64,000 nt of DNA from Thermoanaerobacterium sp. RBIITD (lineage in GTDB: Bacteria > Bacillota > Thermoanaerobacteria > Thermoanaerobacterales > Thermoanaerobacteraceae), in contig NZ_LT906662.1 in the NCBI RefSeq assembly GCF_900205865.1, forward strand, positions 1,550,001 through 1,614,000. Reading direction: 5' to 3'. Numbering within the stretch: the stretch's first letter is position 1; every line of letters begins with the position of its first letter. Of this stretch, positions 25,627-34,327 are shown in pieces. Under the pieces are notes generated by a model. It made no database searches. It was not told the DNA's origin and saw only the letters and a list, made by a program, of their open reading frames with translations. A program made the position numbers and the translations under genes.

Positions 25627-26496
25627 ATGGGATCATATAGAATTTTAAAAATATTATCCAGCATAGTTGCCTTATTAGCGCTGATAGCATCATCTGTTGG
25701 TCTTTTTTGGATTAACAGCGGAACGCCCTTTTATGTCAATAATATATATGGAAACAGTGTTCAAATGTACGGAAATGGTTTGTACGCAAATGATACATAT
25801 TTTAAAGCGCCCATACAAAGAGGAACAGATTTAGTAACACTATTTTTGGCAATACCATTGCTTGTATATTTGATTCTATATAATAAGCAAAATATGATCA
25901 AATGCAGGTTAATGCTTGTTAGTGTGCTTTCATATTTTTTATATTATTCGGCATCATTAGCTTTCGGGGTATCATACAATATATTGTTTCTTGTTTATAT
26001 CATGCTTTTTTCTTCAAGCCTTTTCGCCTTCATGGTTGGTATAACAGGTATTGAATCAAAAAGTATATCAGATAAAATATCTGATAAAATGCTTCGCCGC
26101 AGTATTGCAATCTATATGGTTTTTGCAGGATCATCGGTTTTTGTGTGGCTATTTGAAATTATTGGCGCTTTATCTACAGGAAAACCACCAATAAGCTTAG
26201 GTATTTATACAACAGAACCAACATATGTTTTAGATCTGGGCATCATTGCACCCTCTGCCTTTACATGTGCTATTTTACTTTTTCGCAAAAAATCGTTGGG
26301 CTACATTTATGCAGCAATCTTACTCGTTTTAAATGCATTTGTTGGAGTTGTAGTCATTTCACAAACAATGTTTCAAAAGATCGCAGGAATTAATATAAGT
26401 GTACAAGAATTCATTACATTTGTAGGTGTTTTTATAATAATGAGCTTTATTGCGGCATTTCTTAATGCAAGGTTGTTGAAAAATATAAGCGATTAA
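25627..26496 (+). CDS. polytopic membrane protein of unknown function
   Basis: 289 aa with about eight hydrophobic segments, beginning with a signal-anchor-like helix (residues 8-28) and a short external loop rich in Asn, Tyr and Gly (NNIYGNSVQMYGNGLYAND). No transporter or enzyme motif was recognised. The ribosome site AAAGGAG at 25614 fits ATG 25627. It appears monocistronic. Confidence 0.75.
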   Translation: MGSYRILKILSSIVALLALIASSVGLFWINSGTPFYVNNIYGNSVQMYGNGLYANDTYFKAPIQRGTDLVTLFLAIPLLVYLILYNKQNMIKCRLMLVSVLSYFLYYSASLAFGVSYNILFLVYIMLFSSSLFAFMVGITGIESKSISDKISDKMLRRSIAIYMVFAGSSVFVWLFEIIGALSTGKPPISLGIYTTEPTYVLDLGIIAPSAFTCAILLFRKKSLGYIYAAILLVLNAFVGVVVISQTMFQKIAGINISVQEFITFVGVFIIMSFIAAFLNARLLKNISD

Positions 26497-26604
26497 GTAT
26501 AAAATGTATCTGTCCTTTCATAGTGCATCTAATATTGATTAATAAATAATAATTGCATGCTGAAGCAGTTTATAGTTTTTCATAAGAGCCTTAAGAGGTA
26601 TGAA

Positions 26605-26754
26605 TCGGACAAAGAGCATGTGAAGTAACATGTATTGATTTAGCTATGCATATTGTTGCCGAAAAACCATTAGGCGTACCTCAAAATAGTCGTGATGCTA
26701 TAGCAATGGGATTAAGTATAAGTAAGTGTTTCATTATAAGCCTGTTTTAAATAT
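26605..26754 (+). pseudogene. gene fragment with the motif LGVPQNSRDA
   Basis: The 26497-26855 gap lacks an intact gene. One frame from about 26617 reads ACEVTCIDLAMHIVAEKPLGVPQNSRDA and then IAMGLSISKCF to a stop near 26750. A similar fragment (VSQKFLGIPQNSRDA) lies at 40935-41020, and the two are similar at the DNA level. The parent family is not recognised. Confidence 0.35.
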
Positions 26755-26855
26755 TATAAATAAAAAATATAAGATGGCAACGAATGTCGTTATAAGTTAT
26801 TACAATACTTCCAAAGTCTATAGATTCTTGAAGTATTATATTTCAAGTAAAATAT

Positions 26856-27245
26856 TTAGTTAGTGCCCAAATAAGGAAGAATAACTTTTATAAATTTTAT
26901 TATCAAATCTAATTCTTTCGGAGAACATTTTTCTAATAAACTATTAATCTCAGCATTTTTACTGGAATTTAAAGTACTATAATTGCTAACTGAATCGTGC
27001 ACATAGTATTCATTATTTGGGGATTTACCAAAAATAAGGTAGTCTAAAGATACATGCAAACAATTTGCCACATTGATTAGTACTGGCAAACTCATTTGCC
27101 TCTCTCCTCTTTCCAGTTGCCCAACATAGTAATCCGAAAGATCTATAATTTCCGCAAATTCTTCTCTTGTAAGGTTGAGTTTTTCTCTCTCTTCCCGTAT
27201 TCTTTGACCAATAGACTTTGTATCTACATTAATATTTTTTGCCAT
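26856..27245 (-). CDS. XRE-family transcriptional regulator
   Basis: 129 aa. The N-terminal half is a Cro/C1-type helix-turn-helix: IGQRIREEREKLNLTREEFA, then IIDLSDYYVGQLERGERQMS and PVLINVANCLHVSLDYLIFG. The C-terminal half is a short helical tail ending in the LDLIIKFIKVILPYL helix, probably a dimerisation element as in SinR-like regulators. It is divergent from a Spo0E-like gene, and ATATGC/GCATAT repeats between the two (27299-27336) are likely operators. A role in the decision to sporulate is inferred. Confidence 0.88.
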   Translation of the reverse strand: MAKNINVDTKSIGQRIREEREKLNLTREEFAEIIDLSDYYVGQLERGERQMSLPVLINVANCLHVSLDYLIFGKSPNNEYYVHDSVSNYSTLNSSKNAEINSLLEKCSPKELDLIIKFIKVILPYLGTN

Positions 27246-27298
27246 TTATAACACTCCTATATAAAACTACTTTACCTAATTTTCATTATCATATGAAT

Positions 27299-27351
27299 AT
27301 GCGATATGCATAATTATAATATTTGCAAATAGCATATATTTGATGTAGAAT
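27299..27351 (+). promoter_or_regulatory. promoter of the Spo0E-like gene with ATATGC repeats
   Basis: TTGCAA (27323-27328), a 17-bp spacer and TAGAAT (27346-27351). Four copies of ATATGC or GCATAT-like hexamers occur between 27297 and 27337, overlapping the -35 box, which suits control by the divergent XRE protein. Confidence 0.5.
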
Positions 27352-27383
27352 TATAAAGTAATGCTATAAAAGGAGTGAACTTT

Positions 27384-27545
27384 GTGAACGTCAAAGATAG
27401 AATTGAAACTGCAAGGCGGATTCTCAATAATGCAGTTGAAATGAATATGCGCCAAGAAATTATAATGAAATTAAGTAAGATAATAGACAGATATATTATT
27501 GAATATTATCAAACCAGATTAGAACAAGAATGTGATAAGAAATAA
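27384..27545 (+). CDS. Spo0E-like aspartyl-phosphate phosphatase
   Basis: A 53-aa protein starting at GTG 27384 with AAAGGAGTG at spacing 8. The sequence has the Spo0E family pattern: RIETARRILNNAVE helix, then MKLSKIIDRYIIEYYQ, where Ser-Lys-x-x-Asp-x-x-Ile corresponds to the SQELD signature needed for dephosphorylating Spo0A-P. Such two-helix proteins of about 50-60 aa delay entry into sporulation. It is transcribed away from the XRE regulator. Confidence 0.75.
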   Translation: MNVKDRIETARRILNNAVEMNMRQEIIMKLSKIIDRYIIEYYQTRLEQECDKK

Positions 27546-27594
27546 AAAATATTTGCATATAGGTTAAGGTTAAATAAACTTATATTTAGTATTG

Positions 27595-27614
27595 TTTTTT
27601 TTTTTTTTTTTTTT
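27595..27614 (+). repeat. T20 homopolymer
   Basis: Twenty consecutive T in an AT-rich gap (27546-27758) that otherwise shows nothing apart from AT-rich palindromes such as TTAATTTAAATTAA. It may behave as a slippage-prone spacer; length may vary between isolates or reads. Confidence 0.8.
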
Positions 27615-27758
27615 GAAAAATATTTTTACTTAGGATTACAAATTTCAATTTTATAACCTTAATTTAAATTAAAAATATAATAAATTAATCAATGAATGGT
27701 TATGTATTCGTTTAATAACGAAAATATAATGTAAATAAATGAAAATTTTAATTTAATA

Positions 27759-27787
27759 TTGACATTTTATAATAGTTACATTATACT
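27759..27787 (+). promoter_or_regulatory. sigma-A promoter of the LacI-family gene
   Basis: TTGACA (27759-27764), 17-bp spacer, TATACT (27782-27787), about 50 bp ahead of the start codon. Confidence 0.65.
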
Positions 27788-27836
27788 TAAATTAAGTTAA
27801 AAATAAAACATAAAATAAACGGAAATGGTGATAAAT

Positions 27837-28853
27837 ATGGAGAAAGTAACCTTACAAGATATTGCAGATGTAATCGGTGTATCAAAAAATACGGTATCAA
27901 AGGCTTTGCGTGGCTCTGACGGAGTAAGTGCGGAAGTAAAAAATAAAATATTGGATACAGCAATTAGAATGGGATATAAAAAAATAAAAGACTTACCCAA
28001 TAAAATTATTAATGTAACAGTATTGTGCCGTGAAGACTTTCTTGTGGAATCAACTTTTTGGTCAAATGTTTTATTTGGTATCGAAAATTCAACTAGAAAC
28101 AATAATTTAAAATTAAGTATTACTGCTATTGACGTTGAGGGTGAAGAAAATTTAAATATACCTCAAACTATTACCAAAGAAACAACAAACGGAATAATAA
28201 TTGTAGGAACTTTGAACGACAAATTTATAAAAAAGGTAGAAGCAACAAAGATCCCATTTGTTATAGTAGATCATTATAGTGAAGAAATTGAATGCGACTA
28301 TATAAATTCTGCTAATGAGAATGGCATATATAAAGCACTAAAATATTTTTATGAAAATGGGCATAAAAAAATAGGTTTTATTGGAAATAACGAATGGGCA
28401 TATAGTTTTAAACAAAGATATTACTCGTATGTGAGATATATGAAAGAATTTAATTTAAGCATAGATAGTGAATATGTATGGCTTGATATAAACCTCAAGG
28501 GAACTGACTTTTTTAAAGATGTTGAATATTTTAAAAGAAAAATTTCTCTGACTGATGACTTCCCAACGGCATGGATATGTGCAAATGATAAAATAGCATT
28601 GGTTTTCATCAGAAGTTTAGTAGAAATGGATATAAATGTACCTGATAGGGTTTCAGTAATAGGATTTGATAATATCGAAATTGGCGCTCTTTCTTATCCT
28701 GCATTAACTACAGTAAATATCCCCAAACAGGCCCTTGGTGAAAAAGCTGTTCAGCAATTAATATATAGAATGAATGATCCTGAGAGACCATATGAAGACA
28801 TCAGATTAAGTACAAACCTTGTTATTCGTGATTCTGTTAAAAAGGTGATTTAA
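27837..28853 (+). CDS. LacI/GalR-family regulator of the mannoside locus
   Basis: 338 aa. The N-terminal HTH with hinge is TLQDIADVIGVSKNTVSKALRG; the rest is a periplasmic-binding-protein-like sugar domain (ICANDKIALVFIRSL, VSVIGFDNIEIGALSYPALTTVNIP). It heads the cluster of sugar importer and glycosidase genes and most likely represses it, with a mannosyl or galactosyl oligosaccharide or phosphate as inducer. GGTGAT at 27828 favours ATG 27837 over 27825. No classical operator with a central CG was found. Confidence 0.92.
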   Translation: MEKVTLQDIADVIGVSKNTVSKALRGSDGVSAEVKNKILDTAIRMGYKKIKDLPNKIINVTVLCREDFLVESTFWSNVLFGIENSTRNNNLKLSITAIDVEGEENLNIPQTITKETTNGIIIVGTLNDKFIKKVEATKIPFVIVDHYSEEIECDYINSANENGIYKALKYFYENGHKKIGFIGNNEWAYSFKQRYYSYVRYMKEFNLSIDSEYVWLDINLKGTDFFKDVEYFKRKISLTDDFPTAWICANDKIALVFIRSLVEMDINVPDRVSVIGFDNIEIGALSYPALTTVNIPKQALGEKAVQQLIYRMNDPERPYEDIRLSTNLVIRDSVKKVI

Positions 28854-28966
28854 ACCTTTTTATAAATCTTTATTAAAAAGGAGATGGGATTAGCATTAAT
28901 GAAAACATTTATATTTAATTACTTAAAAATAAATATAAAAATTAATTTTGCGTGGGAGGAGCAGTT

Positions 28967-30265
28967 ATGAAAGTTAAAAAATTAATTTCACTTCTAGTAA
29001 CTACAACAGTAATTTCCACTTCACTTGCTGGCTGTGCTAAAACGAACGATAGTAACAACAATAAAACGAGCAGTACAAACGGACAGCTAAAAGGTTCGAT
29101 TACAGTATTGACACACAGGACAGATATGACGGATGTTTTTAATAAATACGCAGAAGAATTCCAAAAGTTACATCCTGGAACAATTGTTAAATTTGAGAAT
29201 TTAAATGATTATCAAAATGCGATTTCAACAAGAATGTCCACTGGGAACTATGGCGATGTTTTGATGCTTCCTGCTAATATCACAAAAGATAAATATAAAG
29301 ACTTTTTTGCGCCGCTAGGGACAAGAAAAGAACTTTCAAAAACTTATAATTATCTTGATAATTTTGATGTCAATGGTACAATTTATGGTATCCCTACAGG
29401 TGCAAATGCAACAGGTTTTGTATACAATGAAAAGGTTCTAAAAGAAGCAGGTGTAACTAGCCTTCCAACAACTCCAGAGGAATATATAAATATGCTTAAA
29501 GCGATTAAGGAAAAGACAGATGCTATTCCTTATTACACGAACTATACATCTGATTGGGCGCTAACAAACTTTTCTAATGCGTTGCAAATAGGAATTTCCG
29601 GTGATATAGATTACATGAACAAGATGATCTACAATCCAAACGAATTTATAAAAGGTTCTGCCACATATACTTCATTAGATTTTCTTTATGAAGCTGTTAA
29701 AAATAAATTAGTAGAACAGGATCCAATGACTTCTGATTGGGAACGGTCAAAACAAGAAATGGCTGATGGCAAGATTGGCGTGATGTGTTTAGGTTCTTGG
29801 GCTATAGGCCAGATTCAAGCGAAGTCAAAAACACCAGAGGACATAAAGTTCATGCCAGTTCCAGTACGCCATGACGGAAAAGCAGTAGTTCAGGTAGGTC
29901 CTGACTATGGTATGGGTGTAAACGTCCATAGTAAGAATATCGAATTAGCAAAAGAGTTTTTAAAATTTTTCATCACAAAATATCCAAAGGATTCTAACAT
30001 GTTTTCTCCTATTGTAGGTGCAAGTTTACCTGACTATTTAAGCGGCGCAAGTGACATTAAATTAGTTGAAGCCAAGCCAGGGACAACTCAACAGGCTAAA
30101 GACTTAGATACAGTTCAAAAAGTATCATTGATAAATTTAAACGATGGTACATGGATAAAGAAAATCATTGAAATTGGTTTAGGAGTTAGTAATGAAACTT
30201 TTGACCAATACATGTCTGAGTTAAATTCTAAATGGGCTAAAGGAGTTAAAGCTGTAGGGAAATAA
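28967..30265 (+). CDS. ABC sugar transporter substrate-binding lipoprotein
   Basis: About 432 aa. A lipoprotein signal peptide ends in LAGC (Cys at about residue 22), followed by a Ser/Asn/Thr-rich linker and a family 1 solute-binding domain (ITVLTHRTDMTDVFNKYAEEF at its beginning, later VMCLGSWAIGQIQ). GGGAGGAG at 28953 fixes ATG 28967. The binding protein captures oligosaccharides outside the cell for the two permeases that follow; mannooligosaccharides are inferred from the downstream enzymes. A palindromic element separates it from the permease genes. Confidence 0.92.
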   Translation: MKVKKLISLLVTTTVISTSLAGCAKTNDSNNNKTSSTNGQLKGSITVLTHRTDMTDVFNKYAEEFQKLHPGTIVKFENLNDYQNAISTRMSTGNYGDVLMLPANITKDKYKDFFAPLGTRKELSKTYNYLDNFDVNGTIYGIPTGANATGFVYNEKVLKEAGVTSLPTTPEEYINMLKAIKEKTDAIPYYTNYTSDWALTNFSNALQIGISGDIDYMNKMIYNPNEFIKGSATYTSLDFLYEAVKNKLVEQDPMTSDWERSKQEMADGKIGVMCLGSWAIGQIQAKSKTPEDIKFMPVPVRHDGKAVVQVGPDYGMGVNVHSKNIELAKEFLKFFITKYPKDSNMFSPIVGASLPDYLSGASDIKLVEAKPGTTQQAKDLDTVQKVSLINLNDGTWIKKIIEIGLGVSNETFDQYMSELNSKWAKGVKAVGK

Positions 30266-30316
30266 TTTTAATATGAAAGCGTGATAAATTTATATTCTTT
30301 AAAGTGATAATAATTT

Positions 30317-30387
30317 AGGTTTAGCTTTTATGCTTCATGTTCACGTTGCGGTATAAAGAGTGTGTGCATGGAGCATAAACTAAACCT
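30317..30387 (-). repeat. 71-bp palindromic repeat, copy 2
   Basis: AGGTTTAG at the left end pairs with CTAAACCT at the right, continuing inward (TTTATGCT with AGCATAAA, CATG with CATG). Its reverse complement matches the repeat at 1816-1888 along the whole length. It sits between the binding protein and permease genes, where an mRNA hairpin could protect or limit the upstream message. There is no T tract. Confidence 0.65.
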
Positions 30388-30492
30388 ATTAAATTATGTA
30401 AGCTGAATGTTTATATGATAAAGGAAACAAAAAATAGTATAATGTCATAATTGGTACTAGTCACGTTATCATAAATTCGAAAGGATGATTAT

Positions 30493-31401
30493 ATGGAAGC
30501 CTGTATTAAAAAGAAAAAGTTCAGTTTTTCTTCTTTAACATATAAAAAACAAAAGATAATAATCTCTATAACATTTTTATTTGTTCCACTATTATTGCTT
30601 ATTTTATTTACCTATATTCCATCGATTTTTATGTTTGGATACAGCTTTACTGATTGGGATGGCATTAGTCCAACCAAAAATTTTGTAGGATTATATAATT
30701 ATAAAATAATATTTAGTAGTGTAGATTATTTTAGACCGTTATTTGTCAGCTTATATTATATTGTGGCTGCTTTTATTCAAATTATACTGGCTGTTTGTAT
30801 TTCTTACTTAATAAGTTTCAGATGTAAGTTTGCTAATTTATTTAAAGGTGTATATTTTTTTCCTTCACTGATTAACAGTGTTGCAATTAGCTTTATATTT
30901 ATTTTCTTTTTCCAACCAGGTTCTACACTGGATACCGTTATGAAATTAGTTGGACTTGGAAAATTTATAAAGTTTTGGCTGCAGGATCCTAAGCTTATAA
31001 ATATTTCGTTAGCATTTGTCTCTGTCTGGAGATATATAGGCTATGATATTGTTATGTTTTCTGCTGCTATGCAGTCAATACCTACGGATATTATAGAAGC
31101 TGCAGAAGTAGATGGCGCAAATAGGTTTCAACAATTTATTCATATTATAATTCCAGGTATATCAACAATTCTAAAATTGTTAATCTTTCTTTCCGTTACA
31201 GGTTCGCTAGCTGCTTTTGAAATACCATATATTATGACGGGCGGCGGCAATGGCAGTATGACATTTGTTATTCAAACAGTTAATTATGCGTTCCAAAACT
31301 ATAGAGTTGGTTTAGCATCTGCTCTTGCTGTAATTCTGCTTTTGATCAGTATTTCAATATTCGTTATTCAAAGAGTTGTTTTAAAGGCGAGAGGTGCATA
31401 A
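30493..31401 (+). CDS. ABC sugar transporter permease (MalF/UgpA type)
   Basis: 302 aa with six membrane segments. The EAA loop that contacts the ATPase reads IPTDIIEAAEVDGANRFQQF with the conserved glycine-containing turn. It pairs with the next gene's product to form the channel of a carbohydrate-uptake type 1 importer. No ATPase gene lies in the cluster, so a shared MsmX/UgpC-type ATPase elsewhere must energise it. Confidence 0.92.
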   Translation: MEACIKKKKFSFSSLTYKKQKIIISITFLFVPLLLLILFTYIPSIFMFGYSFTDWDGISPTKNFVGLYNYKIIFSSVDYFRPLFVSLYYIVAAFIQIILAVCISYLISFRCKFANLFKGVYFFPSLINSVAISFIFIFFFQPGSTLDTVMKLVGLGKFIKFWLQDPKLINISLAFVSVWRYIGYDIVMFSAAMQSIPTDIIEAAEVDGANRFQQFIHIIIPGISTILKLLIFLSVTGSLAAFEIPYIMTGGGNGSMTFVIQTVNYAFQNYRVGLASALAVILLLISISIFVIQRVVLKARGA

Positions 31402-31405
31402 GATT

Positions 31406-32251
31406 ATGGTTAAAAAAATGAATTTCAAGGATATATTTTTTAGTACTCTTAAATATGCCATACTTATATTTTTGCTTTTTGTATTTGTTATACCTGTTTT
31501 AGTTATTTTCTTTGCAGCATTTAAAACTAATAAAGAATATGCAACAACTAGCGTTTTGACTTTACCGACAAGCTTTTTCGACTTTAAAAACTTTATTACT
31601 GCATTTGTAGATGGTCACATGCTAACCGGTTTTAAAAATACAATCATTATAATGATTTTTTCACTAGCTGGTTCTGTGCTTACAGGGTCGATGTCTGCTT
31701 TTATATTTAGTCGGTTTAAATCTCAAATAAGTAAAATCGCAAATTTTCTGTTTTTAGTTGCGACGATGATCCCTATGATTTCTACACAAGTTGCGACTTT
31801 CCAGATTATTAATGCTTTAGGCTTGTTCAATACGAGGCTGGCTCCAATAATATTGTATTGTGGTACTGATATTGTATCTATTTATATTTTTCTACAATTC
31901 ATGGAAAATATTTCTGTTTCATTAGATGAATCAGCTATCATAGATGGGGCGAATTATTTTCAAGTATTTTTTAAAATTATTTTTCCGCTGATTAGGCCAG
32001 CAATTGCAACGGTATTAATTACAAAAGGTGTAGCTATTTACAACGACTTTTACATTCCATTTCTATATACACCTGATCAAAGCTTATTAACTGTATCAAC
32101 AGCTTTATTTGCATTTAAGGGACCGTATGGTGCACATTGGGAGATAATATCTGCAGGCATAATTCTTATTATGATACCGACTTTGATTACTTTTATAGCC
32201 TTACAAAAACAAATTTATAATGGTTTAGTTGTAGGTTCTGTTAAGGAATAA
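31406..32251 (+). CDS. ABC sugar transporter permease (MalG/UgpE type)
   Basis: About 281 aa, six membrane segments, EAA loop SLDESAIIDGANYFQVFFKI. GAGGTG at 31391 gives ATG 31406, five bases after the stop of the partner permease; the GTG at 31394 overlaps this ribosome site. It is the second half of the oligosaccharide channel. Confidence 0.92.
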   Translation: MVKKMNFKDIFFSTLKYAILIFLLFVFVIPVLVIFFAAFKTNKEYATTSVLTLPTSFFDFKNFITAFVDGHMLTGFKNTIIIMIFSLAGSVLTGSMSAFIFSRFKSQISKIANFLFLVATMIPMISTQVATFQIINALGLFNTRLAPIILYCGTDIVSIYIFLQFMENISVSLDESAIIDGANYFQVFFKIIFPLIRPAIATVLITKGVAIYNDFYIPFLYTPDQSLLTVSTALFAFKGPYGAHWEIISAGIILIMIPTLITFIALQKQIYNGLVVGSVKE

Positions 32252-32270
32252 ATAAAAAGGAGATGTTATT

Positions 32271-33287
32271 ATGAGCAAAATCATTGGTAGCAGTTTGAAA
32301 AACATACCATGGCAGGATAAGCCAGAAGGATTCGATGGGCCAATTTGGCGGTATACAGAAAATCCAATAATTGAGCGCAATCCAATGAAAGGAGTAACGC
32401 GTATTTTTAACAGTGCAGTTGTACCGTATGAAGGTTCTTTTATTGGGGTATTTCGCGGTGAAACTATCAATGGTAGACCGCATATATATTTAGGAAGAAG
32501 CAAAGATGGTTTGCATTGGGACTTCGATGAAGAAAAAATACAGTTTGTTGATGAAGATGGCAAACCATATCAACCACTTTACGCATATGATCCTAGGCTC
32601 GTTAAAGTAGAAGATGCCTATTACATCATTTGGTGTGGCGACTTTGATGGAGCTTCTATTGGCCTTGCAAGAACAACTGATTTCAAAACATTTACGCGTT
32701 TAGAAAATCCATTTTTACCATTTAATAGAAATGCTGTTTTATTTCCGCGTAGGATAAATGGCAAATACATCATGTTGTCTCGTCCAAGTGATAACGGGCA
32801 CACTCAATTTGGTGATATTATGTTAAGCCAAAGCCCTGATTTGAAATACTGGGGAGAACATAGGCTTGTTATGCAAAAGGGTGGAAATGGATGGTGGCAG
32901 TCTGTTAAAATTGGATGCGGACCGGCACCGATTGAATTAGATGAAGGATGGCTGATTTTCTATCATGGAGTAACAGGTACATGTAATGGATTGGTTTACT
33001 CCATGAGCGCAGCTATATTAGATAAGGGCAATCCAGCTAAAGTTTTGTATCGTGCTGGAAGTTTTATGATGACGCCAGAAGAATGGTATGAAGAAAAGGG
33101 ATTTGTTCCAAATGTGGTATTTCCATGTGCTGCATTATGCGATGCCGATACTGGAAGAATTGCACTATACTATGGTGCTGCTGATTCGTATGTTGCAGTA
33201 GCTTATACAACCGTAGATGAAACTTTAAACTTCATTAAAGAGCATAACGAACTTTTAGGCTTTGATAAAACAGACGGAAGAATATAG
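32271..33287 (+). CDS. GH130 beta-1,4-mannooligosaccharide phosphorylase
   Basis: 338 aa five-bladed beta-propeller of family GH130. The opening (NIPWQDKPEGFDGPIWRY, then NPIIERNP) and the stretch RIFNSAVVPYEGSFIGVFRGE resemble the short GH130_2 phosphorylases such as the Thermotoga homologue. The catalytic Asp lies in YAYDPRLVKVED. The reaction removes a terminal mannose with phosphate, giving mannose 1-phosphate. The enzyme is cytoplasmic and follows the importer with AAAGGAG at 32257. Assignment to GH130 is firm; the subfamily is probable. Confidence 0.88.
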   Translation: MSKIIGSSLKNIPWQDKPEGFDGPIWRYTENPIIERNPMKGVTRIFNSAVVPYEGSFIGVFRGETINGRPHIYLGRSKDGLHWDFDEEKIQFVDEDGKPYQPLYAYDPRLVKVEDAYYIIWCGDFDGASIGLARTTDFKTFTRLENPFLPFNRNAVLFPRRINGKYIMLSRPSDNGHTQFGDIMLSQSPDLKYWGEHRLVMQKGGNGWWQSVKIGCGPAPIELDEGWLIFYHGVTGTCNGLVYSMSAAILDKGNPAKVLYRAGSFMMTPEEWYEEKGFVPNVVFPCAALCDADTGRIALYYGAADSYVAVAYTTVDETLNFIKEHNELLGFDKTDGRI

Positions 33288-33300
33288 AGGAAGATTTTAT

Positions 33301-34275
33301 ATGGATAAGTTATATGAATGTCAAATAGAACATCTGAAAAACTACAAAGGAATTGGAGATGCACCAGCAGATTATGATGAGTATTGGGAAAGAGCAAAAA
33401 AGGATTTGGAAAATGCTTCTTTAAACTATGAGTTGATACGAAGCGATTTTGTAACTCGAAGTTGTGATGCATATGATTTGTATTTTACAGGTGTAGGGGG
33501 AGCCAGAATCCACTGCCAGTTTTTAAAGCCTAAAAATATAGTGGGAAAAATTCCAGCCATTGTAATGTTTCATGGATATTGGAGCAACTGTGGTGAGTGG
33601 AGTGGGAAACTGCAGTATATTGCAGAAGGCTTCTGCGTTTTAGCTATGGATGTTAGAGGGCAGGGCGGTACAAGCATTGATAATGGCATATATAAAGGGA
33701 ACACTCAAAGTGGACATATTATACGTGGATTAGAAAGCAATAGTCCGGATGATTTATTCTATAGGAATGTATTTTTAGATGCTGCACAATGCGTAAGGAT
33801 TCTCCAAAGCATGGATTTTGTAGATGAAAAGAATGTATTTGCTACCGGAGCATCCCAAGGTGGAGCACTAACAATCGCATGTGCATCGCTGGTAGATGAC
33901 TTAAAAGGAGCAGCAGCAATATATCCGTTCCTTTGCGATTTCCGGGGCATTTACCAAAATAATTTTAAATGTCCAAGCTACGAAGAAATCACATGGTACT
34001 TTAGACAGAAGGATCCAAATCATTTAATGGAAGATTTTTTCTTTGAACGTCTTGGATATATAGATTTGAAAAATCGTGCGAAAGATGTCAAGTGTAATGT
34101 ATTATGGATGACAGCTTTGATGGATACTGTATGTCCGCCATTTTCACAAATGGCAGCATACAACAATATTACATCAGAAAAGCAGATTATATTTTTCCCG
34201 GAATATCAACATGAGTATCTGCTATATTCAGGGGATATAATTCTCAAATATTTTATTGAACTTTTAGAACCATGA
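33301..34275 (+). CDS. CE7 acetyl esterase (acetyl xylan esterase / cephalosporin-C deacetylase family)
   Basis: 324 aa alpha/beta-hydrolase of carbohydrate esterase family 7. Visible are the oxyanion-region HGYWSNCGEW, the RGQGG motif, the nucleophile elbow GASQGG, the Asp in ALMDTVCPP, and the His in PEYQHEY. No signal peptide, so it deacetylates imported oligosaccharides in the cytoplasm; acetylated mannan fragments are the likely substrate here. GAGGAAG at 33288 sets the start at ATG 33301, not at the longer frame. A terminator-like hairpin follows. Confidence 0.9.
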   Translation: MDKLYECQIEHLKNYKGIGDAPADYDEYWERAKKDLENASLNYELIRSDFVTRSCDAYDLYFTGVGGARIHCQFLKPKNIVGKIPAIVMFHGYWSNCGEWSGKLQYIAEGFCVLAMDVRGQGGTSIDNGIYKGNTQSGHIIRGLESNSPDDLFYRNVFLDAAQCVRILQSMDFVDEKNVFATGASQGGALTIACASLVDDLKGAAAIYPFLCDFRGIYQNNFKCPSYEEITWYFRQKDPNHLMEDFFFERLGYIDLKNRAKDVKCNVLWMTALMDTVCPPFSQMAAYNNITSEKQIIFFPEYQHEYLLYSGDIILKYFIELLEP

Positions 34276-34277
34276 TC

Positions 34278-34305
34278 AAAAGCGCATCATTGTGTGCGCT
34301 TTTTT
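34278..34305 (+). terminator. intrinsic terminator or attenuator inside the mannoside locus
   Basis: AAAAGCGCA (34278-34286) pairs with TGCGCTTTT (34295-34303), followed by TT. It lies between the CE7 and epimerase genes, so downstream genes may be expressed at a lower level. Confidence 0.75.
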
Positions 34306-34327
34306 AGAGTTAAGATAGGAGGTTTGC

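Noticed and set aside
27595-27614. T20 tract as a terminator
   Set aside because: No stable GC-containing hairpin lies directly ahead of it.
30270-30290. A CcpA cre-like site (TGAAAGCG) between the binding-protein and permease genes
   Set aside because: Only the left half matches the consensus; the right half deviates, and the position is not promoter-proximal.
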